Assembly: GCF_003574355.1 (NCBI RefSeq)
Contig: NZ_QWLB01000033.1
Location: forward strand, 1-35,907
Reading direction: 5' to 3'
Length of the DNA: 35,907 nt
DNA from: Meiothermus granaticius NBRC 107808
Lineage (GTDB): Bacteria; Deinococcota; Deinococci; Deinococcales; Thermaceae
The translations under genes and the position numbers were made by a program. The notes beneath the pieces are model-generated. The model did not search any database and was not told where the DNA came from. It was given only the letters and a program-made list of their open reading frames with translations. Numbering within the stretch: position 1 is the first letter of the stretch; each line of letters opens with the position of its first letter. Below are positions 24,286-31,763 of this stretch, piece after piece.

Positions 24286-25275
24286 GTGAAGATTCGCCTC
24301 GACCGAGATCTGCCCGTATCCCTAAGCCAGCAACTGCGGGGCCAGCTCGAGTATGGGATCGCGGGAGGGGAGCTGCCCCCGGGCAGCCAGCTCCCCTCGG
24401 TGCGGGAGCTAGCTGCGCAGCTTGGGATCGCTATGGTCACGGTCTCGCAGGTCTATAAAGAGCTGCAGGGGGCTGGGCTCTTGGAGAGCCAGCCTGGGCG
24501 CGGGACCTTCGTGGCCGATGGGGGGCTGGGCACAGCGCAGCACCAGGAGCGCACCCTCGAGCTTCAGCGTCAGATTGACGCCCTGATCGGCCTGGCCGAG
24601 CGGCTGGGGGTCTCCAAAGCAGAGTTGGCGGCGATGGTCAGCGCCCGGCTGGGCCGCTACCGGGCCTCAGTCCCCCTAAACCTGAGTTTTGTGGGGATTT
24701 TCCCCGAGGCCACCCGGGCCTATGTCGCCCACCTGCGTTCCGTATTGGAGCCGGGAGACCAGATCGAGGCCACGGTGCTGCAGCAGCTCGAGGCTGACCC
24801 CAAACTCCTGCGGGCCGCGCGGCGCTGTGACCTGGTGGTGACCACCGCCAACCGCAAAACCCAGGTGCAGGGCCTCCTGGGGTCCAAGGTTCCGGTGGTG
24901 GGGGTGGGGTTCATCCCCTCCGAGCGTACCCGGCTGGCCCTGGCCGAACTCAGCCCGCGCACCCGGCTGGGGGCCCTCTCCACCTTTCCCGAATTCCTCC
25001 CCACCCTGAAGGCAGGGGTGGAGCGCTTCGCCAGCCACCTCGACCTCCTGCTCACAGCGGTGCTGGGGGACACCGAATCGGTATCCCAGCTGATCAAAAG
25101 CTGCGACGTTATCGTCTACGCCACCGGCTCGGAGTCCATCCTCGAGGGCTTACCCGAGTCCATCCGGGCCTTCGAGTACCGCCACATCCCCGACCCCCGC
25201 TCGGTGGAGCGGGATCTACTGCCGGTGTTGGGCCGCATTCGCGAGGCCAAAGCCGCGCTCGCCACCCATTCCTAA
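24286..25275 (+). CDS. GntR family regulator with a periplasmic-binding-protein-like effector domain
   Basis: 329 aa from GTG 24286; a TTG at 24265 is in frame but leaves almost no leader. Residues 5-72 are a GntR winged helix (LPVSLSQQLRGQLEYGIAGGELPPGSQLPSVRELAAQLGIAMVTVSQVYKELQGAGLLESQPGRGTFVAD). The C-terminal 200 residues are not UTRA, FCD or aminotransferase. Alternating strands such as LNLSFVGIF, CDLVVTTANRK, VPVVGVGFIPS and CDVIVYATGSES suggest a Rossmann-like or type 1 PBP-like sensor. It starts a rightward operon and faces the transporter operon, so it probably senses the imported compound or a breakdown product. Confidence 0.85.
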   Translation: MKIRLDRDLPVSLSQQLRGQLEYGIAGGELPPGSQLPSVRELAAQLGIAMVTVSQVYKELQGAGLLESQPGRGTFVADGGLGTAQHQERTLELQRQIDALIGLAERLGVSKAELAAMVSARLGRYRASVPLNLSFVGIFPEATRAYVAHLRSVLEPGDQIEATVLQQLEADPKLLRAARRCDLVVTTANRKTQVQGLLGSKVPVVGVGFIPSERTRLALAELSPRTRLGALSTFPEFLPTLKAGVERFASHLDLLLTAVLGDTESVSQLIKSCDVIVYATGSESILEGLPESIRAFEYRHIPDPRSVERDLLPVLGRIREAKAALATHS

Positions 25276-25287
25276 AAGGAGGCAACC

Positions 25288-25986
25288 GTGAAGATCGCTG
25301 AGATGAACTGGATGGAGGTAGAAGCCTACCTCAAAGGGGACAACCGCTGCGTGCTGCCGCTAGGGAGTACCGAGCAGCACGGTTATCTGAGCCTGAGTGT
25401 GGATAGCATCCTGGCGGAGCGGGTCAGCCTAGAGGCAGCCGCCCCGCTGGGGGTGCCGGTGTTTCCAGTGCTGGCCTATGGGATCACCCCCTACTTCCGG
25501 GCCTACCCAGGGAGCGTCACCCTGCGGGTATCCACCTACTTGAGCGTGGTACGCGATCTCCTGGACGGGCTCTACGAACAGGGCTTCCGGCGCATCTTGA
25601 TCGTCAATGGGCACGGGGGCAACAGCCCCGCTCAGGGGTTCGTGGGGGAGTGGATTGCCGATCATCCCGATTCCCAGGTGATGTTCCACAACTGGTGGAA
25701 CGCCCCCAAAACCTGGGCCAAGGTACAGGCCATTGATCCCGTAGCCTCGCACGCCAGCTGGATGGAGAACTTCCCCTGGACCCGCCTCGAGGCCACCCCC
25801 CCTGCGGAGAGAAAACCCCTGGCCGACCTGGCCAAGTTGCGCCTGCTCTCCCCGGCTGAGCTGCGCCGCTACCTCGGGGACGGCAATTACGGCGGCCTCT
25901 ACCAGCGCCCGGATCCCGAGATGCAGGCGATCTGGGAGGTTGCGGTTCAGGAAACCCAGGAGCTGCTCCAGAAGGGCTGGGCCTAG
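25288..25986 (+). CDS. Creatininase family amidohydrolase
   Basis: 232 aa from GTG 25288 with AAAGGAGG 8 nt upstream, 12 bp after gntR. The creatininase metal motifs are GSTEQHG (E29, H31), D39 in SVDS and H109 in NGHGGN, with a Glu in HASWMENF. The family hydrolyses cyclic or linear amides (creatinine, formamides) or trims peptides as in MftE. Here the canonical PHLPL segment after EQHG is replaced by YLSLS, so creatinine itself is doubtful. In this operon it is likely one step in degrading an amide. Confidence 0.82.
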   Translation: MKIAEMNWMEVEAYLKGDNRCVLPLGSTEQHGYLSLSVDSILAERVSLEAAAPLGVPVFPVLAYGITPYFRAYPGSVTLRVSTYLSVVRDLLDGLYEQGFRRILIVNGHGGNSPAQGFVGEWIADHPDSQVMFHNWWNAPKTWAKVQAIDPVASHASWMENFPWTRLEATPPAERKPLADLAKLRLLSPAELRRYLGDGNYGGLYQRPDPEMQAIWEVAVQETQELLQKGWA

Positions 25987-25989
25987 ACC

Positions 25990-27015
25990 TTGAACCTTCC
26001 TGAACCCATCCTGATCTGGGGCGCGGGCGCCATCGGCGGAACCCTAGGGGCCTATTTCCAGCGGGCCGGGCACCCGGTGGTGTTTGTGGATAGCGCCTCG
26101 GAGCACGTCGAGGCCATCCGGACTCGGGGCCTTAGGATCACCGGGCCCTTGGCGGAGTTCACGGTTCAGGCCCCCGCCCATACCCCTGAAACCCTGCAGG
26201 GCCGCTTTCACACGGTATTCCTGGCGGTCAAGGCCCACCATACCCCAGCGGCCCTGGCCCAGCTCGAGCCCCATCTGGAGCCTCGAGGCTTCGTGGTCAG
26301 CGCCCAGAATGGCCTCAACGAGATCGAAATTGCCCAGGCCATCGGTCGGGAGCGAACCCTGGGTTGCTTTGTCAACTTCGGGGCCGATTACCTGGAGCCT
26401 GGAACCATTCATTATGGGGGGCGCGGGGCGGTGGTAGTCGGTGAGCTGGACGGCCAGATCACGCCCCGCCTCGAGGCGCTGCATCGGCTCCTGCAAGAGT
26501 TCGACGAGGGGGCATTACTAACCACAAACATCTGGGGCTACCTATGGGGCAAGATGGCCTATGGAGCCCAGCTCTTTGCTACCGCCCTCACCAACGCCAG
26601 CATTGCCGAGGCCTTCGCCGCCCCCGAGCACCACCGGCTCTTCATCGAGCTGGCCAGGGAGGTGCTCCGGGTAGCGGCCGCCCAGGGGATTCAGCCCGAG
26701 GCCTTCAACGGCTTCGAACCCCAGGCCTTTGCCCCCGACACCCCGCTGGAGCAGGCCCAGCAGTCGCTCGAGGCCATGGCCGCCCACAACCGCCGCTCCG
26801 CCAAAAGCCACTCCGGCATCTGGCGGGATCTGGCCATACGCCGGCGCAAAACCGAGGTAGACGCTCAGCTCGGCCCCATTCTCCGCATCGGTGAGGGCTG
26901 GGGCATTCCCACCCCCATTACCCGGCGGCTGATTGAGATGATCCACGAGGTTGAAGCGGGAACCCGCCCGCTGGACTGGAGCAACCTCAGCGAACTCGAG
27001 AAGGAGTTGCCATGA
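25990..27015 (+). CDS. Ketopantoate reductase (PanE/ApbA)-like dehydrogenase
   Basis: 341 aa from TTG 25990, 3 nt after the previous stop. No better start is present before the nucleotide-binding loop IWGAGAIGGTLGAYFQRAGH. The PanE-like core includes FLAVKAHHTPAALAQLEPHL, SAQNGLNEIEIA and GYLWGKMAYGAQLFATAL with the probable catalytic Lys, plus a longer than usual C-terminal half (SAKSHSGIWRDLAIRRRKTEVDAQLGPI). Homologues outside pantothenate synthesis reduce or oxidise 2-oxo/2-hydroxy acids. The gene context favours a catabolic dehydrogenase over panE. Confidence 0.8.
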   Translation: MNLPEPILIWGAGAIGGTLGAYFQRAGHPVVFVDSASEHVEAIRTRGLRITGPLAEFTVQAPAHTPETLQGRFHTVFLAVKAHHTPAALAQLEPHLEPRGFVVSAQNGLNEIEIAQAIGRERTLGCFVNFGADYLEPGTIHYGGRGAVVVGELDGQITPRLEALHRLLQEFDEGALLTTNIWGYLWGKMAYGAQLFATALTNASIAEAFAAPEHHRLFIELAREVLRVAAAQGIQPEAFNGFEPQAFAPDTPLEQAQQSLEAMAAHNRRSAKSHSGIWRDLAIRRRKTEVDAQLGPILRIGEGWGIPTPITRRLIEMIHEVEAGTRPLDWSNLSELEKELP

Positions 27016-27944
27016 ACCCATCCCACTTCCCCGAGCTACCCTCCAACCTGCCCCCGGGCACCCTCACCCAAGGCTATGTCTCCCTGGAGCTGGACGTGCC
27101 GCTCGAGCTGCCCTTCACCCTGGTGCAGGGGGCCAGGCCCGGGCCCAACCTGCTGGTTACCGCTGGGATTCACGGGGCCGAGTATGCCAGCATCGCCGCC
27201 GCTGTGCAGGTAGCCCAAACCCCCCCACAAACCCTGGCGGGGAGCCTCACGGTACTCCCGATCGTCAACCGTCCGGCCTACCGCACCCGCAGCATCTACA
27301 TCAACCCGGTTGACGGCAAAAACCTCAACCGCTGCTTCCCTGGGGATCCCGGGGGGAGCTTTGCCCAGCAGCTGGCCCACTGGCTCACCGAAAACGCAAT
27401 CCAGCGGGCCGATGCCTACATTGACCTGCACGGCGGCGACCTCAACGAGGGCCTGACCCCCTTCACCATATTCATCGAAGGGGACGAAGCTTCCCGCCGG
27501 TTGGCCGAGGTTTTTGGCCTCGAGCTCCTGGTCAGCAGCAGCCCTGGGGGAACCACCACCGCTGCTGGGTACCGCTGCGGGGTGCCCTCTATTCTGGCCG
27601 AAGCCGGTGGAAACGGGCTGTGGCCCGAAGCGGATGTGGAGGCCCTTGCGAGCGGGGTTAGGCGGGTCATGCAGCACCTGGGGATGCTGGAGGGCCCGCT
27701 CGAGCCCAAGCCTACCCGCCTGCTGCACGAGTTTGCTTGGCTGCGCTCGGAGCACGAAGGGCTGTGGTACCCCAAGGTTGGGGCGGGGGCTCAGGTGCAG
27801 GCCGGGCAAGACCTGGGCCGGATTACCGATCCTTTCGGCAAGGTTCTGCAGACGGTGAACGCGCCCCTGGCCGGAACCGTGCTGTTCGTGGTCAGCAGCC
27901 TGGCCATCAACCCCGGAGACCCCCTCTATGGCATCGGAGCCTAA
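27012..27944 (+). CDS. Succinylglutamate desuccinylase/aspartoacylase (M14) family hydrolase
   Basis: 310 aa, ATGA overlap with the previous gene. The zinc motif HGAE (H54, E57) and H140 in IDLHGG are the metal ligands, and a candidate catalytic Glu lies in SILAEAGGNG. A C-terminal beta-barrel (KVGAGAQVQAGQDLGRITDPFGKVLQTVNAPLAGTVLF) is the usual AstE/AspA accessory domain. The family removes acyl groups from N-acyl amino acids. It overlaps the next small gene by 17 bp. Confidence 0.88.
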   Translation: MNPSHFPELPSNLPPGTLTQGYVSLELDVPLELPFTLVQGARPGPNLLVTAGIHGAEYASIAAAVQVAQTPPQTLAGSLTVLPIVNRPAYRTRSIYINPVDGKNLNRCFPGDPGGSFAQQLAHWLTENAIQRADAYIDLHGGDLNEGLTPFTIFIEGDEASRRLAEVFGLELLVSSSPGGTTTAAGYRCGVPSILAEAGGNGLWPEADVEALASGVRRVMQHLGMLEGPLEPKPTRLLHEFAWLRSEHEGLWYPKVGAGAQVQAGQDLGRITDPFGKVLQTVNAPLAGTVLFVVSSLAINPGDPLYGIGA

Positions 27945-28134
27945 AGGAAGCCTCACACCGGAGGGGGTGGCCCAACTGGCCCAATGGGCAGGGCTAAGGC
28001 TGGATCTTGACCGGGCCGCCGAACTGATTCCGCTCCTCGAGCCGCTACTGGAGGGGGATGCCCGGATCGCCCGCCTCGAGCTCGGCCTTACCCCTATCCT
28101 TGGCCCCACCTGGGCGGGGGCTGAGGAGGGGTGA
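27928..28134 (+). CDS. Small AtzG/GatC-like amidase partner protein
   Basis: 68 aa from ATG 27928, starting inside the preceding gene and ending 4 bp before the amidase, with GAGGAGGGG near its stop serving the amidase. The sequence PEGVAQLAQWAGLRLDLDRAAELIPLLEPLLEGDARIARLELGLTPI resembles AtzG (DUF4089), a GatC-like small subunit that forms a stable complex with the amidase AtzE. Position directly ahead of an amidase-signature enzyme supports the match. Short length limits certainty. Confidence 0.68.
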   Translation: MASEPKGSLTPEGVAQLAQWAGLRLDLDRAAELIPLLEPLLEGDARIARLELGLTPILGPTWAGAEEG

Positions 28135-28138
28135 TTTT

Positions 28139-29476
28139 ATGGAGCTGCTCACCCTCTCCATCGCTGAGGTGGGAAGGCGCTTCCGCTCCGGTGAGCTCTC
28201 CCCGGTTGAGCTCACCGAGCTAACCCTACAGCGCATCGAAGCGCTCAACCCCCGGCTCAACGCTTTCATTACCGTGACCCCCTCCAAAGCCCTGGAAGGG
28301 GCTCAGCGGGCCGAGCAGGAGCTGCGCTCGGGGCTGGATCGGGGCCCCCTTCATGGGATCCCCATCGCCCTCAAAGACCTGATCGAGACCGCGGGCATCC
28401 GCACCACCTGTGGCTCCAAAATTCTACGCGACCACATTCCCCAGCAAACCGCCCTCTTGGCACGCCACCTCGAGGCTGCCGGCGCGGTGCTGGTGGGTAA
28501 GACCAACCTGTTGGAGTTCGCCTACGGGATCGTCCATCCCGAGTACGGTCAGACCAACAACCCCTGGAACCCCCTGCGCACCTCGGGGGGCTCGAGCGGC
28601 GGCTCGGCAGCAGCGGTAGCCGCCGGACTGTGTTTTGCCGCCGTGGGTACCGAAACCGGGGGCTCCATCCGCATCCCCGCCAGCTACTGCGGGGTGGCCG
28701 GGCTCAAGCCCACCTACGGGCGGGTAAGCCTGGAGGGGGTTTTTCCACTCTCCTGGTCGCTGGACCACGCCGGACCCCTGGCCCGCTCCTCGGAGGATGC
28801 CCGGCTGTTGCTAGAGGGGATGCTGGGGGAGCCGCTGCCGGCGGTCGAGGTCGAGCTGGGGCAGCTGCGCTTCGGGGTGATCCAGCGCCAGGGGCCTGAG
28901 GTCGAGCCCGAGGTGCTCGAGGTGTTCGACGCGGCCTGTCGTAGGCTCGAGGCTGCCGGGGCAGCGGTGCAGGAGGTCCGCATTGCCGACCTCGAGCTGG
29001 CCGATACCGCCCTCTTGAACGTCCTCCTGCCGGAAGCCAGCCTGGTGCACCAGCGCTGGATTGCCGAGCGACCGGAGGATTACGCCCCTTTCACCCGCAT
29101 CCAGATCGAGCTGGGCTTCACCCTCTCGGCCATGGCCCATCTACGGGCACAGCAGTTTCGCCGCCACCTGACCCGGCAGTTCTTGCAGGCCCTGCACAGG
29201 GTGGATGTTCTGATCTCCCCCAGCGTGGCCTGGGTAGCGCCGCAGGAGGACCCGGTGGTCGCAGGCCAGGCCGGCTCCGCCGAGGGTCGGCGCTCAGCCC
29301 CGCACAATCTGACCGGCCTGCCGGCCCTTTCCATCAATGCTGGGTTCGGGGCCCAGGGGCTTCCGGTGGGGCTTCAGGTGATCGGGAGACCCCAGGCCGA
29401 GGCCTTCGTGCTGGGTGTGGGCACCGCGCTCGAGCGCCTGCTTCCTGAAGCCCAGAAAACACCCCCGCTAGCCTGA
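28139..29476 (+). CDS. Amidase signature family enzyme (AtzE/GatA-like)
   Basis: 445 aa from ATG 28139 with a strong RBS. The amidase triad is K79 (IALKD), cis-Ser S152 (SGGSSGGS) and nucleophile S176 (TETGGSIRIP), in the glycine-rich signature. It has the usual N-terminal helix ELLTLSIAEVGRRFRSGELSPVELTELTLQRIEALNP. Without GatB nearby it is not a tRNA amidotransferase. With the adjacent AtzG-like protein it probably hydrolyses an amide (AtzE acts on 1-carboxybiuret). The substrate here is unknown. Confidence 0.92.
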   Translation: MELLTLSIAEVGRRFRSGELSPVELTELTLQRIEALNPRLNAFITVTPSKALEGAQRAEQELRSGLDRGPLHGIPIALKDLIETAGIRTTCGSKILRDHIPQQTALLARHLEAAGAVLVGKTNLLEFAYGIVHPEYGQTNNPWNPLRTSGGSSGGSAAAVAAGLCFAAVGTETGGSIRIPASYCGVAGLKPTYGRVSLEGVFPLSWSLDHAGPLARSSEDARLLLEGMLGEPLPAVEVELGQLRFGVIQRQGPEVEPEVLEVFDAACRRLEAAGAAVQEVRIADLELADTALLNVLLPEASLVHQRWIAERPEDYAPFTRIQIELGFTLSAMAHLRAQQFRRHLTRQFLQALHRVDVLISPSVAWVAPQEDPVVAGQAGSAEGRRSAPHNLTGLPALSINAGFGAQGLPVGLQVIGRPQAEAFVLGVGTALERLLPEAQKTPPLA

Positions 29477-29499
29477 CCGCACCACCCGGAGGAAATCCC

Positions 29500-30246
29500 A
29501 TGCAGATCCGCTTCGACCACAAAACCGTCCTCGTCACCGGGGCTGCTCACGGCTTCGGGCGCGCCATCGCCCACCGTTTCGCCCGATTGGGAGCCAGCGT
29601 CTGGGCCTGGGATTTGAACGCCGAGGAACTCCAGGAGACCCGCGCCCAGGCTGAAGGGCGCTGCGAGGTGCGCCGGGTGGACGTAACCGATCCCCAGGCC
29701 GTGCAGGAGGCCGCCCAGGAGGCCGGGGCCGTAGACATTCTGGTCAACAACGCAGGGGGGGTGCTGGGTCAGGTGGGGAAACCCCTCGAGACCGTTACCC
29801 CCAAAGAGTGGAACGATATCCTGGCGGTTAATCTGAGCGCGGCCTTCTACACCTCCCAGGCGGTGGCCCCAGGGATGAAGCAGCGGCGTTGGGGACGCAT
29901 CATCAACATCTCGAGCGGAGCCGGGCTGGGGCCCAGCCTGACCGGCATTCAGGCCTATGCCTCGGCCAAGGCCGGGCTGGTCAATCTAACCCGTCAGCTC
30001 TGCCATGAGCTGGGGCCTTTCAACATCACCGTCAACTGCATTGCCCCTGGGTTTGTCCGCTCCAACCCCACCACCGAGCGCCAGTGGCAGAGCTACGGCG
30101 AGGAGGGGCAGCGACGGCTGCTCGAGAACATCGCGCTCAAGCGGCTAGGCACCGCACAAAACATCGCCGATGGGGTGCTGTTCTTTGCCTCCGAGCTGGC
30201 CGATTGGGTGAGCGGTCAGGTGCTCAGCGTGGACGGGGGAAAGTGA
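29500..30246 (+). CDS. Short-chain dehydrogenase/reductase
   Basis: 248 aa. Cofactor loop TGAAHGFG, D-L-N after beta-2 (DLNAEEL) suggesting NAD(H) preference, NNAGG, catalytic Ser in INISSGAGLG, and YASAK. The closing S-G-Q-V-L-S-V-D-G-G is the classic SDR end. It should oxidise a hydroxyl or reduce a ketone in the pathway. GGAGG lies 7 nt upstream of ATG 29500. The stop overlaps the next start. Confidence 0.93.
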   Translation: MQIRFDHKTVLVTGAAHGFGRAIAHRFARLGASVWAWDLNAEELQETRAQAEGRCEVRRVDVTDPQAVQEAAQEAGAVDILVNNAGGVLGQVGKPLETVTPKEWNDILAVNLSAAFYTSQAVAPGMKQRRWGRIINISSGAGLGPSLTGIQAYASAKAGLVNLTRQLCHELGPFNITVNCIAPGFVRSNPTTERQWQSYGEEGQRRLLENIALKRLGTAQNIADGVLFFASELADWVSGQVLSVDGGK

Positions 30247-31643
30247 TGCAGGAAGTGCTCAAGCACCTCGAGGCCCATTTCCAGGCCTACCTGGCTGAGC
30301 TGGCCGAGTTCGTCCGCATCCCCAGCGTCTCCACCGACCCGGCCTATGCCGCGGAGGTGGCCAAGGCCGCGCACTGGGTGGCCCAACGGCTGCGGCGCTC
30401 GGGGGTCCCCGAGGTGGAGATCCTCGAGACCCCAGGGCATCCTGTGGTCTACGGGGCTTGGGAGACCGATCCCCGCCGCCCCACCCTCCTGATCTACGGC
30501 CACTACGACGTGCAACCGCCCGACCCTTTAGAGCGCTGGCAGACCCCGCCTTTCGCTCCCGCCATCCGCGAGGTGAGCGGCGAGCAGCGCCTCTATGCCC
30601 GGGGGGTCTCCGACGATAAAGGCCCCATGCTGATCCCGCTCCTGGTCACCGAGGCCTTCCAAGCGGTAAAGGGGGCCCCGCCCATCAATCTCAAGTTCTT
30701 GCTCGAGGGCGAGGAGGAGGTGGGCAGCCGCCACTTAGAAGCTGTGGTACAGGCCCAGCTTCAGCGCCTCAAGGCCGATTTCGTGCTCTCCGCGGATGGG
30801 GCCATGTGGCGGCCAGGGGTTTCCTCGCTCAACCTCTCGGCCCGAGGCTTGGTGAGCCTCGAGTTCAGCCTCATCGGCCCGAGTAAGGATTTACACTCCG
30901 GGCGGCACGGCGGGGCCATCCTAAACCCGTTGGTGGCGATGGCCCGCTTGATCGCCAGCCTGCACGAGGCCAGCGGGCGGGTCGCGGTAGAGGGGTTCTA
31001 CGATCGGGTCTGCGAAGCTTCCCCCGGCGAACGTGCCGCAATCCAAGCCCTCCCCTGGGAGGATGGCGCTTATCTCGCCGAGATCGGGGCACAGGGGGTC
31101 TACGGTGAACCGGGGTACTCCACCTTGGAGCGCCAGTGGATCCGGCCAACCTTGGAGGTCAACGGCCTGTGGGGCGGGTATACCGGTCCCGGCGGCAAAA
31201 CCGTAATCCCCAGCCGGGCCCAGGCCAAGCTGAGCTGTCGCCTGGTTCCCGAGCAAAATCCAGACGAGGTTCGCGAGCGGCTAATTCAGCACCTCCACCG
31301 CCACTGCCCACCCTCCATGCGCCTAGAAATCCAGGCTGAACCCCACGGGGCACGGCCTTACGCCCTCCCCTCTGACCACGTCGGGCTTCGGGTGGCTCGA
31401 GCGGTGCTGCGCGAGACTGAGGGGCAGAAACCGCTCGAGGTCCGGATGGGGGGCACCCTCCCCATCGCCAACACCTTCAAGGAATACCTGGGCCTGGACA
31501 CGGTGTTCTTCTCCTTTTCCACCGGGGATGAGGATTTCCATGCCCCCAACGAGTTCTTCCGGCTAGAGCGCTTCCGCTTGGGCCTTGAGGCTTGGGCACG
31601 GTACTGGTGGCGGTTGGCTCACCTCGAGGGCTTAGAAACTTAG
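30246..31643 (+). CDS. M20 family dipeptidase (CNDP/PepV-like)
   Basis: 465 aa from ATG 30246, where TGATG couples it to the SDR. The dinuclear zinc motifs are YGHYDVQ, ARGVSDDKG, EGEEEVGS, and SADGAMW, with the late His in HAPNEF. The dimerisation lid is inserted after LNLSARGLVSLEF. M20 dipeptidases hydrolyse dipeptides and N-acyl amino acids in the cytoplasm. It closes the operon whose start is gntR, matching the divergent peptide importer. Confidence 0.93.
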   Translation: MQEVLKHLEAHFQAYLAELAEFVRIPSVSTDPAYAAEVAKAAHWVAQRLRRSGVPEVEILETPGHPVVYGAWETDPRRPTLLIYGHYDVQPPDPLERWQTPPFAPAIREVSGEQRLYARGVSDDKGPMLIPLLVTEAFQAVKGAPPINLKFLLEGEEEVGSRHLEAVVQAQLQRLKADFVLSADGAMWRPGVSSLNLSARGLVSLEFSLIGPSKDLHSGRHGGAILNPLVAMARLIASLHEASGRVAVEGFYDRVCEASPGERAAIQALPWEDGAYLAEIGAQGVYGEPGYSTLERQWIRPTLEVNGLWGGYTGPGGKTVIPSRAQAKLSCRLVPEQNPDEVRERLIQHLHRHCPPSMRLEIQAEPHGARPYALPSDHVGLRVARAVLRETEGQKPLEVRMGGTLPIANTFKEYLGLDTVFFSFSTGDEDFHAPNEFFRLERFRLGLEAWARYWWRLAHLEGLET

Positions 31644-31662
31644 CGCTGAAAAGTGCTCGAGG

Positions 31663-31681
31663 CCCCTTAGCAGCCAAGGGG
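31663..31681 (+). terminator. Weak stem-loop after the catabolic operon
   Basis: CCCCTT-AGCAGCC-AAGGGG, 20 bp after the dipeptidase stop, with no T run behind it. It may slow transcription but is not a convincing intrinsic terminator. Confidence 0.3.
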
Positions 31682-31703
31682 GATTGGGGGTATCCTTGGG
31701 CCT

Positions 31704-31754
31704 ATGGAAAAAGCAGAGGTGCTTCGCCTGATAGACGCTCACGATTGGCTCTGA
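31704..31754 (+). pseudogene. 5' remnant of a gene cut by the mobile element
   Basis: TATCCT (31691-31696) lies 7 nt before ATG 31704, the same leaderless arrangement as intact genes here. The frame reads MEKAEVLRLIDAHDWL then stops, 10 bp before the recombinase gene ends. A good promoter and start followed by an abrupt stop at an integration junction suggests the 5' end of a host gene whose remainder lies beyond the far end of the element. I cannot identify the original product. Confidence 0.55.
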
Positions 31755-31762
31755 AACCAATC
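31743..31762. other. Candidate hybrid attachment site (attL) of the serine recombinase
   Basis: GATTGG-CTCTGAAA-CCAATC, an inverted repeat at the exact end of the recombinase ORF and overlapping the remnant's stop. Large serine recombinases act on imperfect inverted repeats, usually beside their own gene. The second copy would be outside the window. Confidence 0.45.
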
Positions 31763-31763
31763 A

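Noticed and set aside
27036-28109. Long antisense open frame across the M14 and AtzG-like genes (357 aa)
   Set aside because: No domain or start signal, and it runs through two well-supported genes on the other strand.
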